Origin: Aedes albopictus
Lineage: Eukaryota; Arthropoda; Insecta; Diptera; Culicidae
Length of the DNA stretch: 64,000 nt
Reading direction: 5' to 3'
NCBI RefSeq assembly: GCF_035046485.1
Contig: NC_085138.1
Location: 431,693,265 to 431,757,264 of the forward strand
Shown here: positions 23,012 through 33,363 of the stretch, piece after piece
How positions within the stretch are numbered: position 1 is the first letter of the stretch
Layout: the number at the start of each line of letters is the position of its first letter
The notes under the pieces: model-generated
What the model saw: only the letters and a program-made list of their open reading frames with translations
The model's database searches: none
What the model was told of the DNA's origin: nothing
Made by a program: the position numbers and the translations under genes

Positions 23012-24119
23012 GTGACTGTCACATGGCATATGGCATACGAATGTAAAATGTTCAGTTGGTATAGAAAGCTTTCACCTCAACTGTGGAGGTGTGAAACACT
23101 AACCTGAGCTGGATGGCACGCCGAAAGGAAGACAAAGATGGTATTTAGTTTTTTACTATTATGTTTCTAATGATAATAATGCTGTCATTTGAAAAAAAAA
23201 ACACGAAAAATTGAGTGAAATTTAATAAAAATATTTCATGAAATATGTGGATTACGATCACATTTACATAGAGCATGAAGTGTAACACAAACATACATGT
23301 TTTACAACTTTTTTGTTTTTGGCCATAAACATGTAGGAAAAATGTGCATCAACAAATGGAACCGGCATCTAGCAGTCTAGACATGCGGATGCAATGTGAT
23401 TTTAAGCAGAATGTGCAGGCATAGAATAACGATTAATCACAGAATTCATTAATCAGCTTCACCGCACAATGCATCGCTGGTTCTGATTTTGCTGCATTAC
23501 TGTTAGAGACTTGAACTTTGCTCCACAAGCAAATCACCCTCAGTCACTGTTAGGTTTATTAATGAGATATAGTGGACCTGTGATCATTAGCTCTCTTGCC
23601 TATCTGGATCATCATTATCACAGTTATTTCTCCGTTGAATCATGATCGTAATTACGTTGATTTTATGAATGAGAGTGATCTTATAACAGTTGCATTGCGG
23701 AAGTTGACATCATGCTAGAAACACTTTGAAGTTATCTCATCTAACATTATCGCCGCTTATTTGTTGAACAGTGAAATTGGGAACTGATTGGTCTTTCGAC
23801 TTTTGTTGCAACGCCCTTTACCAATAAAAAAAATCAGCATAGTTTGTGATCGCCTCCCTCACACATAAACAGATACCTATAATTATATCCTTAAATTAAC
23901 TGGTTCGCCACGCATGCACCCACCATGTGAATGCATTCAGGTCTGAAGGTCGGCCCATAATGCTCTAGAACCAAGATTCGATTCAACGAACTAGTGCCGG
24001 TAGCGTTGCGTGCGCTGCACCTCCTAGTTCTATCAGACAATGAACGCTCGCACCTCTAAAGTTCTAACAAACGGTGCCCACGACCAGCCAGTACCCGTTA
24101 GATCTCCCCGCGGAACGGA
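23012..24119. other. Upstream region of GMC gene 2
   Basis: AT-rich non-coding DNA. No clear TATA-Inr pair or known repeat; the 5' UTR of GMC gene 2 must lie at its right end. Confidence 0.35.
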
Positions 24120-26078
24120 ATGAAGCTCACCGTCTTTACCATTATCGTGCTGATTGTTTGTCTATCGGAATCATGCATTGCCACAGTTGTTCGGAAATTG
24201 ACCCGTTTGGGTCCCTACGGAAATCATACTCTCGGTGATTACGTTGATTTCAGCAGTGCGTGGGGTTTGGACTATGGAAACCCAAACCCGAAAATTCGAC
24301 AGTCATATGACTTCATCGTCGTTGGTGCTGGGCCTGCTGGTTGCTCCGTGGCAAACCATTTATCCGAAAATCCTGAGGTGAAAGTGCTCCTTCTTGAGAT
24401 TGGAAAGGCGGAAATCGCTCCTGCACAGGATGTCCCTGGAGCATTCCTGTTCCAAACTGCAACGGACTATAATTTCGGATACTTGAGTGAGCCTCAGCCA
24501 AAAGGATGTCAAGGTCTGATCAACAAACAGTGTGCGTTTCATCATGGCAGAGGCCTTGGAGGTTCTACCATTATCAACAATATGATCTATACAAGAGGTA
24601 ATTGGCGGGACTTTGATGGTTGGAATGCATCGGGAAACCCTGGATGGAGCTACCGCGAGGTACTGCCCTATTACATTAAAGCGGAAGATGCAAACCTAAG
24701 AGATTTTGAAGATAATGGTTTTCATGGTAAGAATGGGTATTTGGCAGTTGAAGACATACCCTATCGAACGCCTTTGGCAACAACTTTTATCCAGAGTGCC
24801 GAGATGGCTGGACTTCCTTACATTGATTACAATAGTATGGATCAACTTGGAGCGTCCTACATACAATCGAATATCAAGAGAGGGGTACGCTGGAGTGCTG
24901 CTAGAGCTTTGCTGAATCCCATCAGAAAGCGAAAAAACCTTCACGTGTTAACCAGAGCTTGGGCCACGAAAATTCTGATAAATGATGAATCGAAAACCGC
25001 TTATGGTGTAGAATACACAAGGGATAAGATAACATACACTGTCAAAGCAAAACGAGAAGTGATCATTTCAGCTGGAGCTTTTGGAAGTGCAAAGTTGCTT
25101 TTGTTATCTGGAATAGGGCCGAAAGGTCATCTTAAGGAACTTGGCATTAAAGTAATCAAGGATCTGCCTGTTGGCGAAACTCTCTACGAACATCCAGGCG
25201 TCCTCGGACCAGTATTCCTAGTCACCAAACCAATCGACAACAACATTAACTTCGAAAGCATCATTACGCTCCCAAACATCATCAAGTATCTATTCGGCGA
25301 AGGACCATTCACATCAGCTTTCTCAGAAACAGTAGGATACGTCAAATCACCTGTATCTCCATATCCAGATGAACCGGACTGGCCAGATCTTGAAATAATT
25401 CTCTCAGCCCTACAATTGGGAGATGATTCAACCACCGCAGGAAGAACTTACTTCAGAGTTAATGATGAAATTCATGAGTCCTACTTCCGACCATTGTTCA
25501 ATACTCGTGCCTTCATGTACCTTCCACTCCTAATGCACACCAGAACGCGAGGATCGATCAAATTGAAATCGACCAATCCGTACGACCACCCACTGTTCAA
25601 CTATACATATTTTGAAGACGATCGTGACCTGCAAGCGATGGTGTACGCTATCAAAGAGGCAATCAGAATCACCGGCCAGAAGCCGTTCATCGACATCGGA
25701 GTGGAGCAGTACACGCGAAAGCTACCCGGCTGCGAGAAGTTTGAGTTCAACAGCGATGAATACTGGCGATGCTATGCGCAAACTCTGACCGGCACTTATT
25801 ACCATTATGTAAGAATTTGGTTCAGTTCGAGGTGAGATAGACGAGTTTGACTTTAAAAATGCGTTTCATTCTTTCAGGTAGGCACATGCAAGATGGGACC
25901 GGTATCGGATCCGGAGGCCGTCGTAGACGCGAGACTGAGAGTGTACGGTGTGAACAAATTGCGAGTGGTCGACATTGGGATCATACCGAGGCCACCGTCA
26001 GCTCATACGGCAGCTTTGGCGTACCTGATAGGGGATAAGGGGGCAGACATGATCAAGGAAGACAATGGACTTTTGTGA
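24120..26078 (+). CDS. GMC oxidoreductase 2, two exons
   Basis: Exons are 24120-25808 and 25878-26078 (69-bp phase-0 intron); the product is 629 residues. The ATG at 24120 is the first in frame and opens a clear signal peptide ([21 protein letters not shown]). The FAD motif VVGAGPAG lies near residues 66-74, signature 1 ([11 protein letters not shown]) near 143, and signature 2 ([15 protein letters not shown]) near 320. The catalytic pair is H562 ([11 protein letters not shown]) and H606 (SAHTAA). It is closest within this window to gene 3: both have the G.YVDFS/R start and the PGCEEFEFNSD-like C-terminal region. All motifs are intact, so an active secreted flavoenzyme is likely; the substrate is unknown. 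AATAAA at 26083 lies directly after the stop. Confidence 0.94.
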
Positions 26079-26082
26079 TTGG

Positions 26083-26088
26083 AATAAA
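26083..26088 (+). terminator. Poly(A) signal of GMC gene 2
   Basis: AATAAA, 5 bases after the stop codon of GMC gene 2. This implies a very short 3' UTR. Confidence 0.5.
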
Positions 26089-26690
26089 TGTTCAAACCGT
26101 TTGGAATTTCGATCGTTCCCCAGTGTTTAAAATAATCAATCTTAAATTTTGAAGTTACAGCTACTCAAAACATAAATTTACAAAAGTGTTTGTCCTTTCG
26201 ATTTTTTACACAAACAGGTACACAAGTTTATTGTGATTCGTGGCGGTTATGCCAGTTAGTGGAGCACATACTCACTGGACACTTGGATGAATATTTGTCG
26301 ATGAGCTCGTTCCATATTATTAAAATGTAATTGATACTATATGATTAAAAATATTTGACTACATTTCTATAATGTTGTAATATTGAATTTTATTTTTCGT
26401 GCATTTACCCAACAAATATTGAAAGGTTCATCACATCAACGCACGTCATACTAACATTCCTTTCCTTCCTCGATGAACGTAATGACGTGACCTGCGCCTT
26501 ATTGCTTGGAATTCTCGAAGGTGCACATTGAGAACGGTAAGCTACTCCCAAGCTCCATTTGTTGGCTCCGCGTTGCAATTCGCTAAACGAAAACGAACAG
26601 GGGTTCACAATTTCCTAATCACTAATCACAACGGAAGCAATCCTTAGAAAAATCGACCGCAGTTTCGTTTAAATCGGAGTCGTAGAAATT
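26089..26690. other. Intergenic DNA downstream of GMC gene 2
   Basis: No gene I can support. A 67-codon minus frame at 26405-26608 starts with GTG and has no supporting context. Confidence 0.35.
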
Positions 26691-26935
26691 CAGGAGATTC
26701 CAGGATGTTTCAGTGGCATTTCAAAGACGTTTCAGAAAGGTTTCAGAGGCATTTTTTGGGGGGTTCCACAAAGGATTCCAGGATGTTTCAGGGACCTTTC
26801 AGAGATGTTTCGGAGACGTTTGAGGAGAATTTCAGAGGGTTTCAGGATATTCCAGGGGATTTTTAGGGGCATTTCAATGAGGTTAAAGGACGTTCCAGGG
26901 AGGTTTCAGGTGCATTTCAGAGAATTTTAGTTTTT
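26691..26935. repeat. GTTTCAGGGG-type degenerate array
   Basis: Repeats such as GGATGTTTCAGTGGCATTTC and GACGTTTCAGAAAGGTTTC, the same family as at 4960, 9310 and 20326. Confidence 0.6.
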
Positions 26936-27426
26936 TTTTAAGAGTATTTCGACTACCTCTTGTAATCTTCTTCAGTGTCAGTTATCCACTGAAGAAGTCA
27001 TCGCATTCACCCCGCTTATATACTAAAAATCCTATCGCTACTTTTGTTACCTAAAGACGTACCTATACCTAAAAATGTACCCCTATAAGTACCTAGTACT
27101 AGACCTAGTATATAGCTTGTTAGGTGCCTACGTATTCCTACCGCGTGCCTATTCCAACCACGTGCGGTTCACTGAAACCCCAAAAAAGGCTCTAGAAACG
27201 CCTCTGTAAGCTCTTAAACCAGGACCCCATGCCCCCACATTTTTGGGGCCCCCACAAAACCGTTTTACTTGTTAAACATTAACTTTATTTTACCTTTTTG
27301 CTCAAGTACAGTTTAAAAACATCGCATTTGTACCTCTGAGGGGCCTCCACGTCCGCTCCGGCCCCGGGCCCCCACAATCCTTAATCCGGGCCTGATCACG
27401 AGTAATATCCCGAAACATGGGGATGG
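26936..27426. other. Non-coding stretch with a possible hAT-like relic
   Basis: 27216-27393 starts CAGGACCCCATGCCCCCAC and ends GGGCCCCCAC..GGGCCTG, suggestive of inverted GC-rich termini. No target duplication was found. Confidence 0.3.
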
Positions 27427-27972
27427 TAACATAAGGCTGAATTTCAAAAGGCTGAATACGAAAGGCTGAAATTAGGAAACTGTAACATAAGGCTGAACTC
27501 ACAAAAGGCTTAAGTTTAAAAAGGCTGAAAAACAAAAATGCATATATAAATTACAGTACTTCTTTATTTTCATGGAGTTACGCCCCATCTGAGATAATGC
27601 CTGCTTCTTAGCTTATCGTGTAACAGGTACGAAGATACTCTATACCAAAGAAATTCAATGTTCCCCAAAAATGAATTAGTTTGGGCAACCATGTCGGATT
27701 TGGACGGTGGGAGTAGGACGGTCAAACGTCAAGCTCAAACAAAACTAATACGAGTGCCACGGCTTTGTAATCGACCAATCAGTAAATTTTCAAATAGACC
27801 GTAAAAGCAGTGTATGTATGTAATTATTCCCAATTAGAGTGATACATCTGTATGTTTGAGAGAGTTGTTAGTGTTGAGTTTAGTCTTTTGTCTGTTGCCG
27901 TTTGAAAACTAGTCGAATCACTATTTCAGCCTTTTGTGATTGCAGCCTTTCGTAATTCAGCCATTTGTACAG
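27427..27972. mobile_element. AGGCTGAA-rich MITE
   Basis: The left end has repeated AAGGCTGAA blocks (27434-27530). The right end has their reverse complement (TTTCAGCCTTTTG, CAGCCTTTCG, TTCAGCC at 27925-27963). No ORF. Confidence 0.6.
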
Positions 27973-28671
27973 ATATATGAATGCCATTAAATCTGTCTTA
28001 ATATTGTCACGAACTCCAATATACTGTAAGAATTTTGAATTTATTTTCAAAAACTCCAAAATTCCATTAGAAAACATTTTCAATTTCTGGCCCGTCGACT
28101 GGTATGGAGTGTTTTTTGTGGCCCGGGGCCTAAAGAGGTTGAACGGGCCTGTCTTAATCTTTCCTAAAAGCCCTTTTGAAACATCTTAAAACCCTCTGAA
28201 ACCTCTAGTCTTTTTTTCACATCTTCACGCGGACGTCGGGCATCGTAACCAAGATTGTCGGACTTACAAATCTCTTTTCGTGCATGATCATTGGAAGTGT
28301 GCTCATCTCAGTCGAAGAAGCTGTAGCAAAACCACCAACTGTGGGATGACTGGTTGCAGATTCCGTCATCATCCGCTTCTACATTCGACGCGCAACAGTT
28401 TAGATACGCAGATACAACCATACGTATCGGCAGAGGAAACAATCGCAACAGATCAGAATAGTGCCAGTGGTCCTGTACGTGCCCAAAGGATCAGTAGATA
28501 CCTTTACATTGCTCGACGATGAAACATCTTCAATGCTTGTTGAAGACGACCTGATCAATGGGCTTGCCGTCGAGGTTGTAGCGACTAGCGAACGTATCAC
28601 GCACAGAGAAGGAGTCGAAGCTACTGTCGCTTACCGTTTCATCAACTAATGGGAAAAGGTACTAGATTGAG

Positions 28672-28854
28672 GGTGGGAGCGGACATGGTGTGGTGGTTAG
28701 AACACTTGACTATCACGCCGAGGACCTGGGATCGAATCCCACTCCCAACATACTCACAAAATGTGGGTTCTTCCTTCGGAAGGGAAGTAAAACGTGGGTC
28801 CCGAGATGAACTAGCCTAGGGTTAAAAATCTCGTTAATACAGCCAAAAAAAAAA
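28672..28854 (+). mobile_element. tRNA-related SINE with 12-bp target duplication
   Basis: Box A region GTGGTGGTTAGAACACTTG and box B GGGATCGAATCCCA, then a body ending in poly(A). TACTAGATTGAG repeats exactly on both sides (28660-28671, 28855-28866). It lies within the dead BEL copy. A relative is at 54623-54800. Confidence 0.85.
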
Positions 28855-29000
28855 TACTAGATTGAGAAAGTAATCGTAAAGGGGTTGCCCAAGGAGGACA
28901 TCCGTGTATAGCCCGTAATTCCTCTCGTGTCGGCAGCAGAACAAGTTCAGAGAGAAGGGATACAGTGGGACAAAAAAGGTGAAAAAGTTGGGTCCACTTA

Positions 29001-29563
29001 CAGTGTCGGACAAAACAATAAGACCACCACCCATTTTTCATACAAAATGGTCAAGTTTGACGGTGTGATACTCGGTTTCTAGTAAACCGATTTGGCTGAA
29101 ATTTTGACAGTCGCCATGCAGTTACGTGAATTTTGATTTGTGTTTAATTGATTGAGTTCTGTTCACTACATCAAAAGTTACAGATATACGAAATGACAAA
29201 ATAATAGGACCACTTTCAGATTGCCATTACCAAAAGATATATGTGAGTATCTGATAGTTGATGGTTGATAAGCAAGTACTAAAATTAAGGATGCCATTTA
29301 AACTTGGGGACATTTATATTGAATTGACCACAAATAACCATCATAAAAATTTGATGTTAGAATTTTGTCGCACCGTATATCTGTAACTTTGAAAGTAGTG
29401 AACAGAACTCAACCAATTCAATACAAATCGAAATTCCCGTAATTTCATGTCGACAGTCAAAATTTCAGCCAAATCGGTTTACTAGAAACCGAGTACCATA
29501 TCGTCAAACTTGGCCATTTTGTATGAAATAGGACCGGTGGTCTTATTGTTTTGTCCGACACTG
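29001..29563. mobile_element. 563-bp long-TIR MITE with TA duplication
   Basis: Termini CAGTGTCGGACAAAACAATA are mirrored at the right end (TATTGTTTTGTCCGACACTG, with small differences). Arms extend about 200 bp (e.g. TCGGTTTCTAGTAAACCGAT). TA flanks both ends; Tc1/mariner-like. It splits the dead BEL copy. Confidence 0.85.
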
Positions 29564-29822
29564 TATTACACAATGTTCCTTAAAAAAAGATGTTTTTGAT
29601 CCTATGGGTCTGTTCTGTTGAGTTGCTTTGAGGTTTTTGATTCTCCTGTAAGAAGTCTGGAAAGAAGAGATGCAGTGCGTGGACGAAAAAGTGAACGATA
29701 ATCTGCATCGAAGGTGGAAAAGTTGGACCCACTTATTCGAAGATGTCCAAAACCTGAAAATTGACCGTTACTATTGCACTGGTTCTACTAAGGAGCTATA
29801 CCGGGATCTTGAACTTCATGTA

Positions 29823-30035
29823 GGGTCTTGGACCATTTGGGCAGGAGCACCTATTTTGGGCACTTGCTGCTATAACTCAGTTAATTTTGAACCGATAGAC
29901 TTGAATTTTTGAACATGGCTAGATACTATGCGTATCTGATCGTATCTCAAAAATCAAGTCAATCGGTTCAAAATTGAGTGGGTTATAGCAGCTAGTGCCC
30001 AAAATAGGTGCTCCTGCCCAAATGTTCCCAGACCC
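29823..30035. mobile_element. Palindromic MITE (copy 3), TA-flanked, inside BEL RNase H
   Basis: Starts GGGTCTTGGACCATTTGGG and ends CCCAAATGTTCCCAGACCC. TA is duplicated (29821-29822, 30036-30037). Its removal restores the BEL reading frame LHV|FVSGSESAY, which fixes the boundaries. Confidence 0.85.
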
Positions 30036-30099
30036 TATTTGTGAGTGGCAGTGAGTCTGCATACAGTGCGGTAGTATATTTTCGGACGACAAACGCTTA

Positions 30100-30264
30100 G
30101 GCAGCATCCATTTATTACGTAACGCTAGAACCTACATTTTTTGGCCCACCCTCCCCCTCCGTAACGCTTTTTTGTATGAAATCTCTCAAATTGTTGTATG
30201 GGCCGTGACGCTCGGCCGTACTCCCACCACCCCCTAGAGCGTTACGTAATTTGTGGACGGCGCC
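30100..30264. mobile_element. 165-bp MITE with TTA duplication (PIF/Harbinger-like)
   Basis: Ends GGCAGCATCCATTTATTACG and, inverted, GGCGCCGTCCACAAATTACG; both continue to TAACGCT. TTA at 30097-30099 and 30265-30267. Removal restores the BEL frame (TTNA|YGLPEC). Confidence 0.8.
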
Positions 30265-30828
30265 TTATGGACTACCAGAATGTGTGCTCGTTGAAACGAA
30301 AAAAATGGGGCTTCCTTGAGGCCCCACTCCATTTCTCAATTGGAGCTTCAGGCCGCAGTATTGAGCACGTTGAGTAAATTGAAAATCATAATTGACCTCA
30401 CCAAAACTATGCCCTTTAAGTGAGTCATTTGCGAGCTTCTACATTGTTTGTGGTTTCTGTCGTTTCGAAATCGTTGGACTTGGAACGACACGGTGATCGC
30501 CTTCCAGATTTGAATTGTTCTACTATTAACAGCGTAGGCGTTGTGTCGCTGGTGGTGGCTGCAGATGCGACTTCTCCCAGGTTCCTTAAGTGCTGTAGAT
30601 CCATCTTCCAGAGACTTCGTCTCTGAATAGGTCATTGCACCGCATTGCATACATCCGCAGTCGACGAGACTGTTATTCATAGTATTCCATTTATTATCTC
30701 AAAAGGTGTCGACAAGTTTCCATAAAATTGACCATTGATCACGTACAACCTACGACGTATACAAGAAGCATATCCCACACGTGCGTCGCATTGGTCGCTT
30801 TCAATTCAGTCGTCTCCCCGTTCTCGCC

Positions 30829-32786
30829 ATGAATCATCACACGCGTCTAATCGTACTACTAGTAGTGAACATTTTAGGCTATACTATTGCCGAAGTTCGC
30901 TCGAAGCGGCAAATCTTGGAAGAGCTTAACAGCTTGGGTCCAGGAGGAAACAAATCCCTCGGAGACTACGTAGACTTCAGGCGTGTTCTTGGATTGGACT
31001 ATAGTAACCCGATTCCCAGAATAAGGAAGAGCTACGACTTCATTGTAGTGGGAGCGGGACCTGCCGGATGCTCTGTGGCAAACCATCTTTCAGAAAATCC
31101 GACGGTGACGGTTCTGTTGCTAGATCTCGGTAAGCCTGAAATCAGTATAATGCAGGATGTTCCCGCCACCAACATCTACCAGGTTTCAACGGCGTACAAT
31201 TTCGCGTATGTTAGTGAACCTCAGGCCAAGGGGTGCTTGGGAATGAAAGAGCATCGGTGCGCGTGGCATCATGGACGTGGGCTTGGCGGTTCAACTCTGA
31301 TCAACAATATGATTTACACGCGTGGAAACTGGCGCGACTACGACTCGTGGAACGCTTCGGGGAACGTAGGCTGGAGCTATGAAGAAGTGCTCCCGTATTT
31401 TATTCGGGCGGAAAAAGAGAATTTGCGTGACTTCGGAAACAATGGCTATCACGGAAAGAGTGGATACTTATCGGTGGAAGATATCGCGTACCGAACGCCA
31501 CTGGCTTCGACGTTTGTGAAAAGTGCGCAGGCAAATGGGATGCCTTACATCGACTATAATAGTAGAGACCAGATGGGAGTTTCTTATGTGCAATCGTTGG
31601 CGAACAGAGGAATAAGATGGTCTGCTGCTAGAGCGTTGTTGCATCCGATTAGAAGACGACAAAACTTGCATGTGTTGCCCGAAGCTTGGGTTACGAAAGT
31701 TTTGATTGATAAGGAAACGAAAACAGCTCTTGGAGTGCGGTACACAAGGAATGGGATGTCCTTTACGGTGATGGCTAAGAGGGAAGTAATTTTATCAGCA
31801 GGTGCATTTGGCAGTGCTCAGTTGTTGATGTTGTCTGGCGTTGGACCAAAGGATCATTTGAGCGACATGGGAATAGAATTGATCCAAAATCTACCGGTTG
31901 GTGAAACATTGTACGAGCATCCTGGGGCAATTGGGCCTGTCTTTACCATTGGAAAGCACATCGATAACCTAATTAACTTCGATTATGGAATTACTGTGTC
32001 GTCCGCTGTACAGTACCTATTTGGCAGGGGAATGTTCACGTGTAGTCTGACAGAGTCCTTGGGATATTTGAAGAGTACCGTTTCACCTAATTCAGACCCC
32101 GACTGGCCCGATGTCGAACTGATTCAAATTGCCGGCACAATAGGAGACGATTCATCACCAAGTGCGCAAAACTATTTTCGAATTACGGACGAGATAATGA
32201 CTGTGTACTTCAAACCGTTGTTCACAGTACGCGCCTTCATGTATCTGCCGATGTTGATGCATCCACGGACAATGGGATCATTGAAGCTACGATCAACAGA
32301 TCCATACGAACCACCTCTGTTTAATTACACGTATTTTGAAGACGACCGCGATTTGCAAGCCCTGGTGGAAGGAATGAAGGAAGCAATCAAGATCACCAGC
32401 CAGAAGCCGTTTCTGGATATAGATGCGAAGTTGTACTCAGTGAAAGTTCCCGGTTGTGAGGAGTTTGAATTCAACAGTGACGATTATTGGTGGTGCCATG
32501 TTAAGGTGCTAACAACTACTTACTAGCATTATGTAAGTGAATTAGATCATTTCAAGTGTGTTAGGACTTAACAGAGTTTCCGTTATAGGTCGCAACGTGC
32601 AAAATGGGTCCCAAGACAGATCCGGCAGCCGTCGTCGATCCACGTCTTCGAGTGTATGGAATGAAGAAGCTGCGAGTGGTCGATATTGGAATAATCCCGA
32701 AACCTCCAACTGCTCACACAACGGCTATTGCCTACATGATTGGCGATAAAGCCTCCGATATGATCAAGGAAGATAATAATTTGTAA
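30829..32786 (+). pseudogene. GMC oxidoreductase 3 with an in-frame TAG before the catalytic His (pseudogene or readthrough gene)
   Basis: The ATG at 30829 starts a signal peptide (MNHHTRLIVLLVVNILGYTIA); the frame upstream has only GTG. The frame stays open for 565 codons. It contains the FAD motif VVGAGPAG, signature 1 [11 protein letters not shown] and signature 2 [15 protein letters not shown]. It then meets TAG at 32524-32526, where gene 2 has Tyr in TYYHY. Two codons later comes the family intron (32533-32588, GT-AG, phase 0), and an intact last exon 32589-32786 ([14 protein letters not shown], then a TAA stop). A product ending at TAG lacks both catalytic histidines. The invariant YWRC of the other three genes is YWWC here. 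Possible readings are a young pseudogene, stop-codon readthrough (the next base is C), a segregating null or a base error. Confidence 0.85.
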
Positions 32787-33363
32787 CATTATTATTGTTG
32801 TACTGCTGCTCCAAGGGTTACGTGACAATAATTACACAGAAGAAAGCATGGTAAATTAATGATCTGCACCGAAACATTGTCCTAAAATATAATTAAGTTT
32901 ATTAGTAGAAGCTGCCACTCCTGGTCAATTGCGGTAGGCAATGAAATATAGAAAGTACATACTTACATTAATTCATACAATACGACGATCGCTAATTATA
33001 GGGCAGAGCCTAGTCAAATCCATTAATAACAACTAACGCACTATACAAAAAAAAACACATTTGTACTAACTGTCTTTATACGCAAAACTACTTACCGTGC
33101 TTCGATACATGTTGTAGAGCAATTTATCGCCTTTTTCTCCCACTTACCGCCATGCCATTGCAGCAACCACGCACGTATAGCTAATGAGGGGTACACACAC
33201 TCGTTATACATTCGCCATCGCTTGCCTTCGGCCAATGTCACTCATTTCATGGGCTATTTCACAAGAAGACTTAGCAATAAAACATTCCTTCTTTTGGCAG
33301 TTATGTTTACTGTCTTCGATGGCCGCTACGCTAGTTACTTCTAAACCTACTCGAACACTAAGC
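32787..33363. other. Intergenic DNA between convergent GMC genes 3 and 4
   Basis: The 577 bases between the two 3' ends hold no gene, repeat or clear AATAAA that I can assign to either gene. Confidence 0.4.

Larger units (their letters stand above)
28216..30630 (+). pseudogene. Decayed BEL/Pao element with nested insertions
   Basis: 28300-28400 encodes a zinc-knuckle relic (NCGMTGCRFRHHPLLHS) and 28461-28560 a protease-like segment (TFTLLDDETSSMLVEDD). 28915-28960 reads EQVQREGIQWD, and 29590-29612 VFDPMGLF; both match the end of the RT region. 29670-29820 encodes WKSWTHLFEDV..LELHV. Removing the MITE at 29823-30035 joins this to VFVSGSESAYSAVVYF (RNase H). Removing the next MITE continues to YGLPECVLVETK and, after a frameshift in an A run, LRPHSISQLELQAAVL. 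Stops, frameshifts and missing segments show it is dead. The right limit is uncertain. Confidence 0.75.

Noticed and set aside
26405..26608. 67-codon minus frame near GMC gene 2
   Set aside because: GTG start, no signal peptide, no splice partners and no recognisable family.
27216..27393. A further hAT-like element with CAGG ends
   Set aside because: No 8-bp duplication found and the termini match only loosely.
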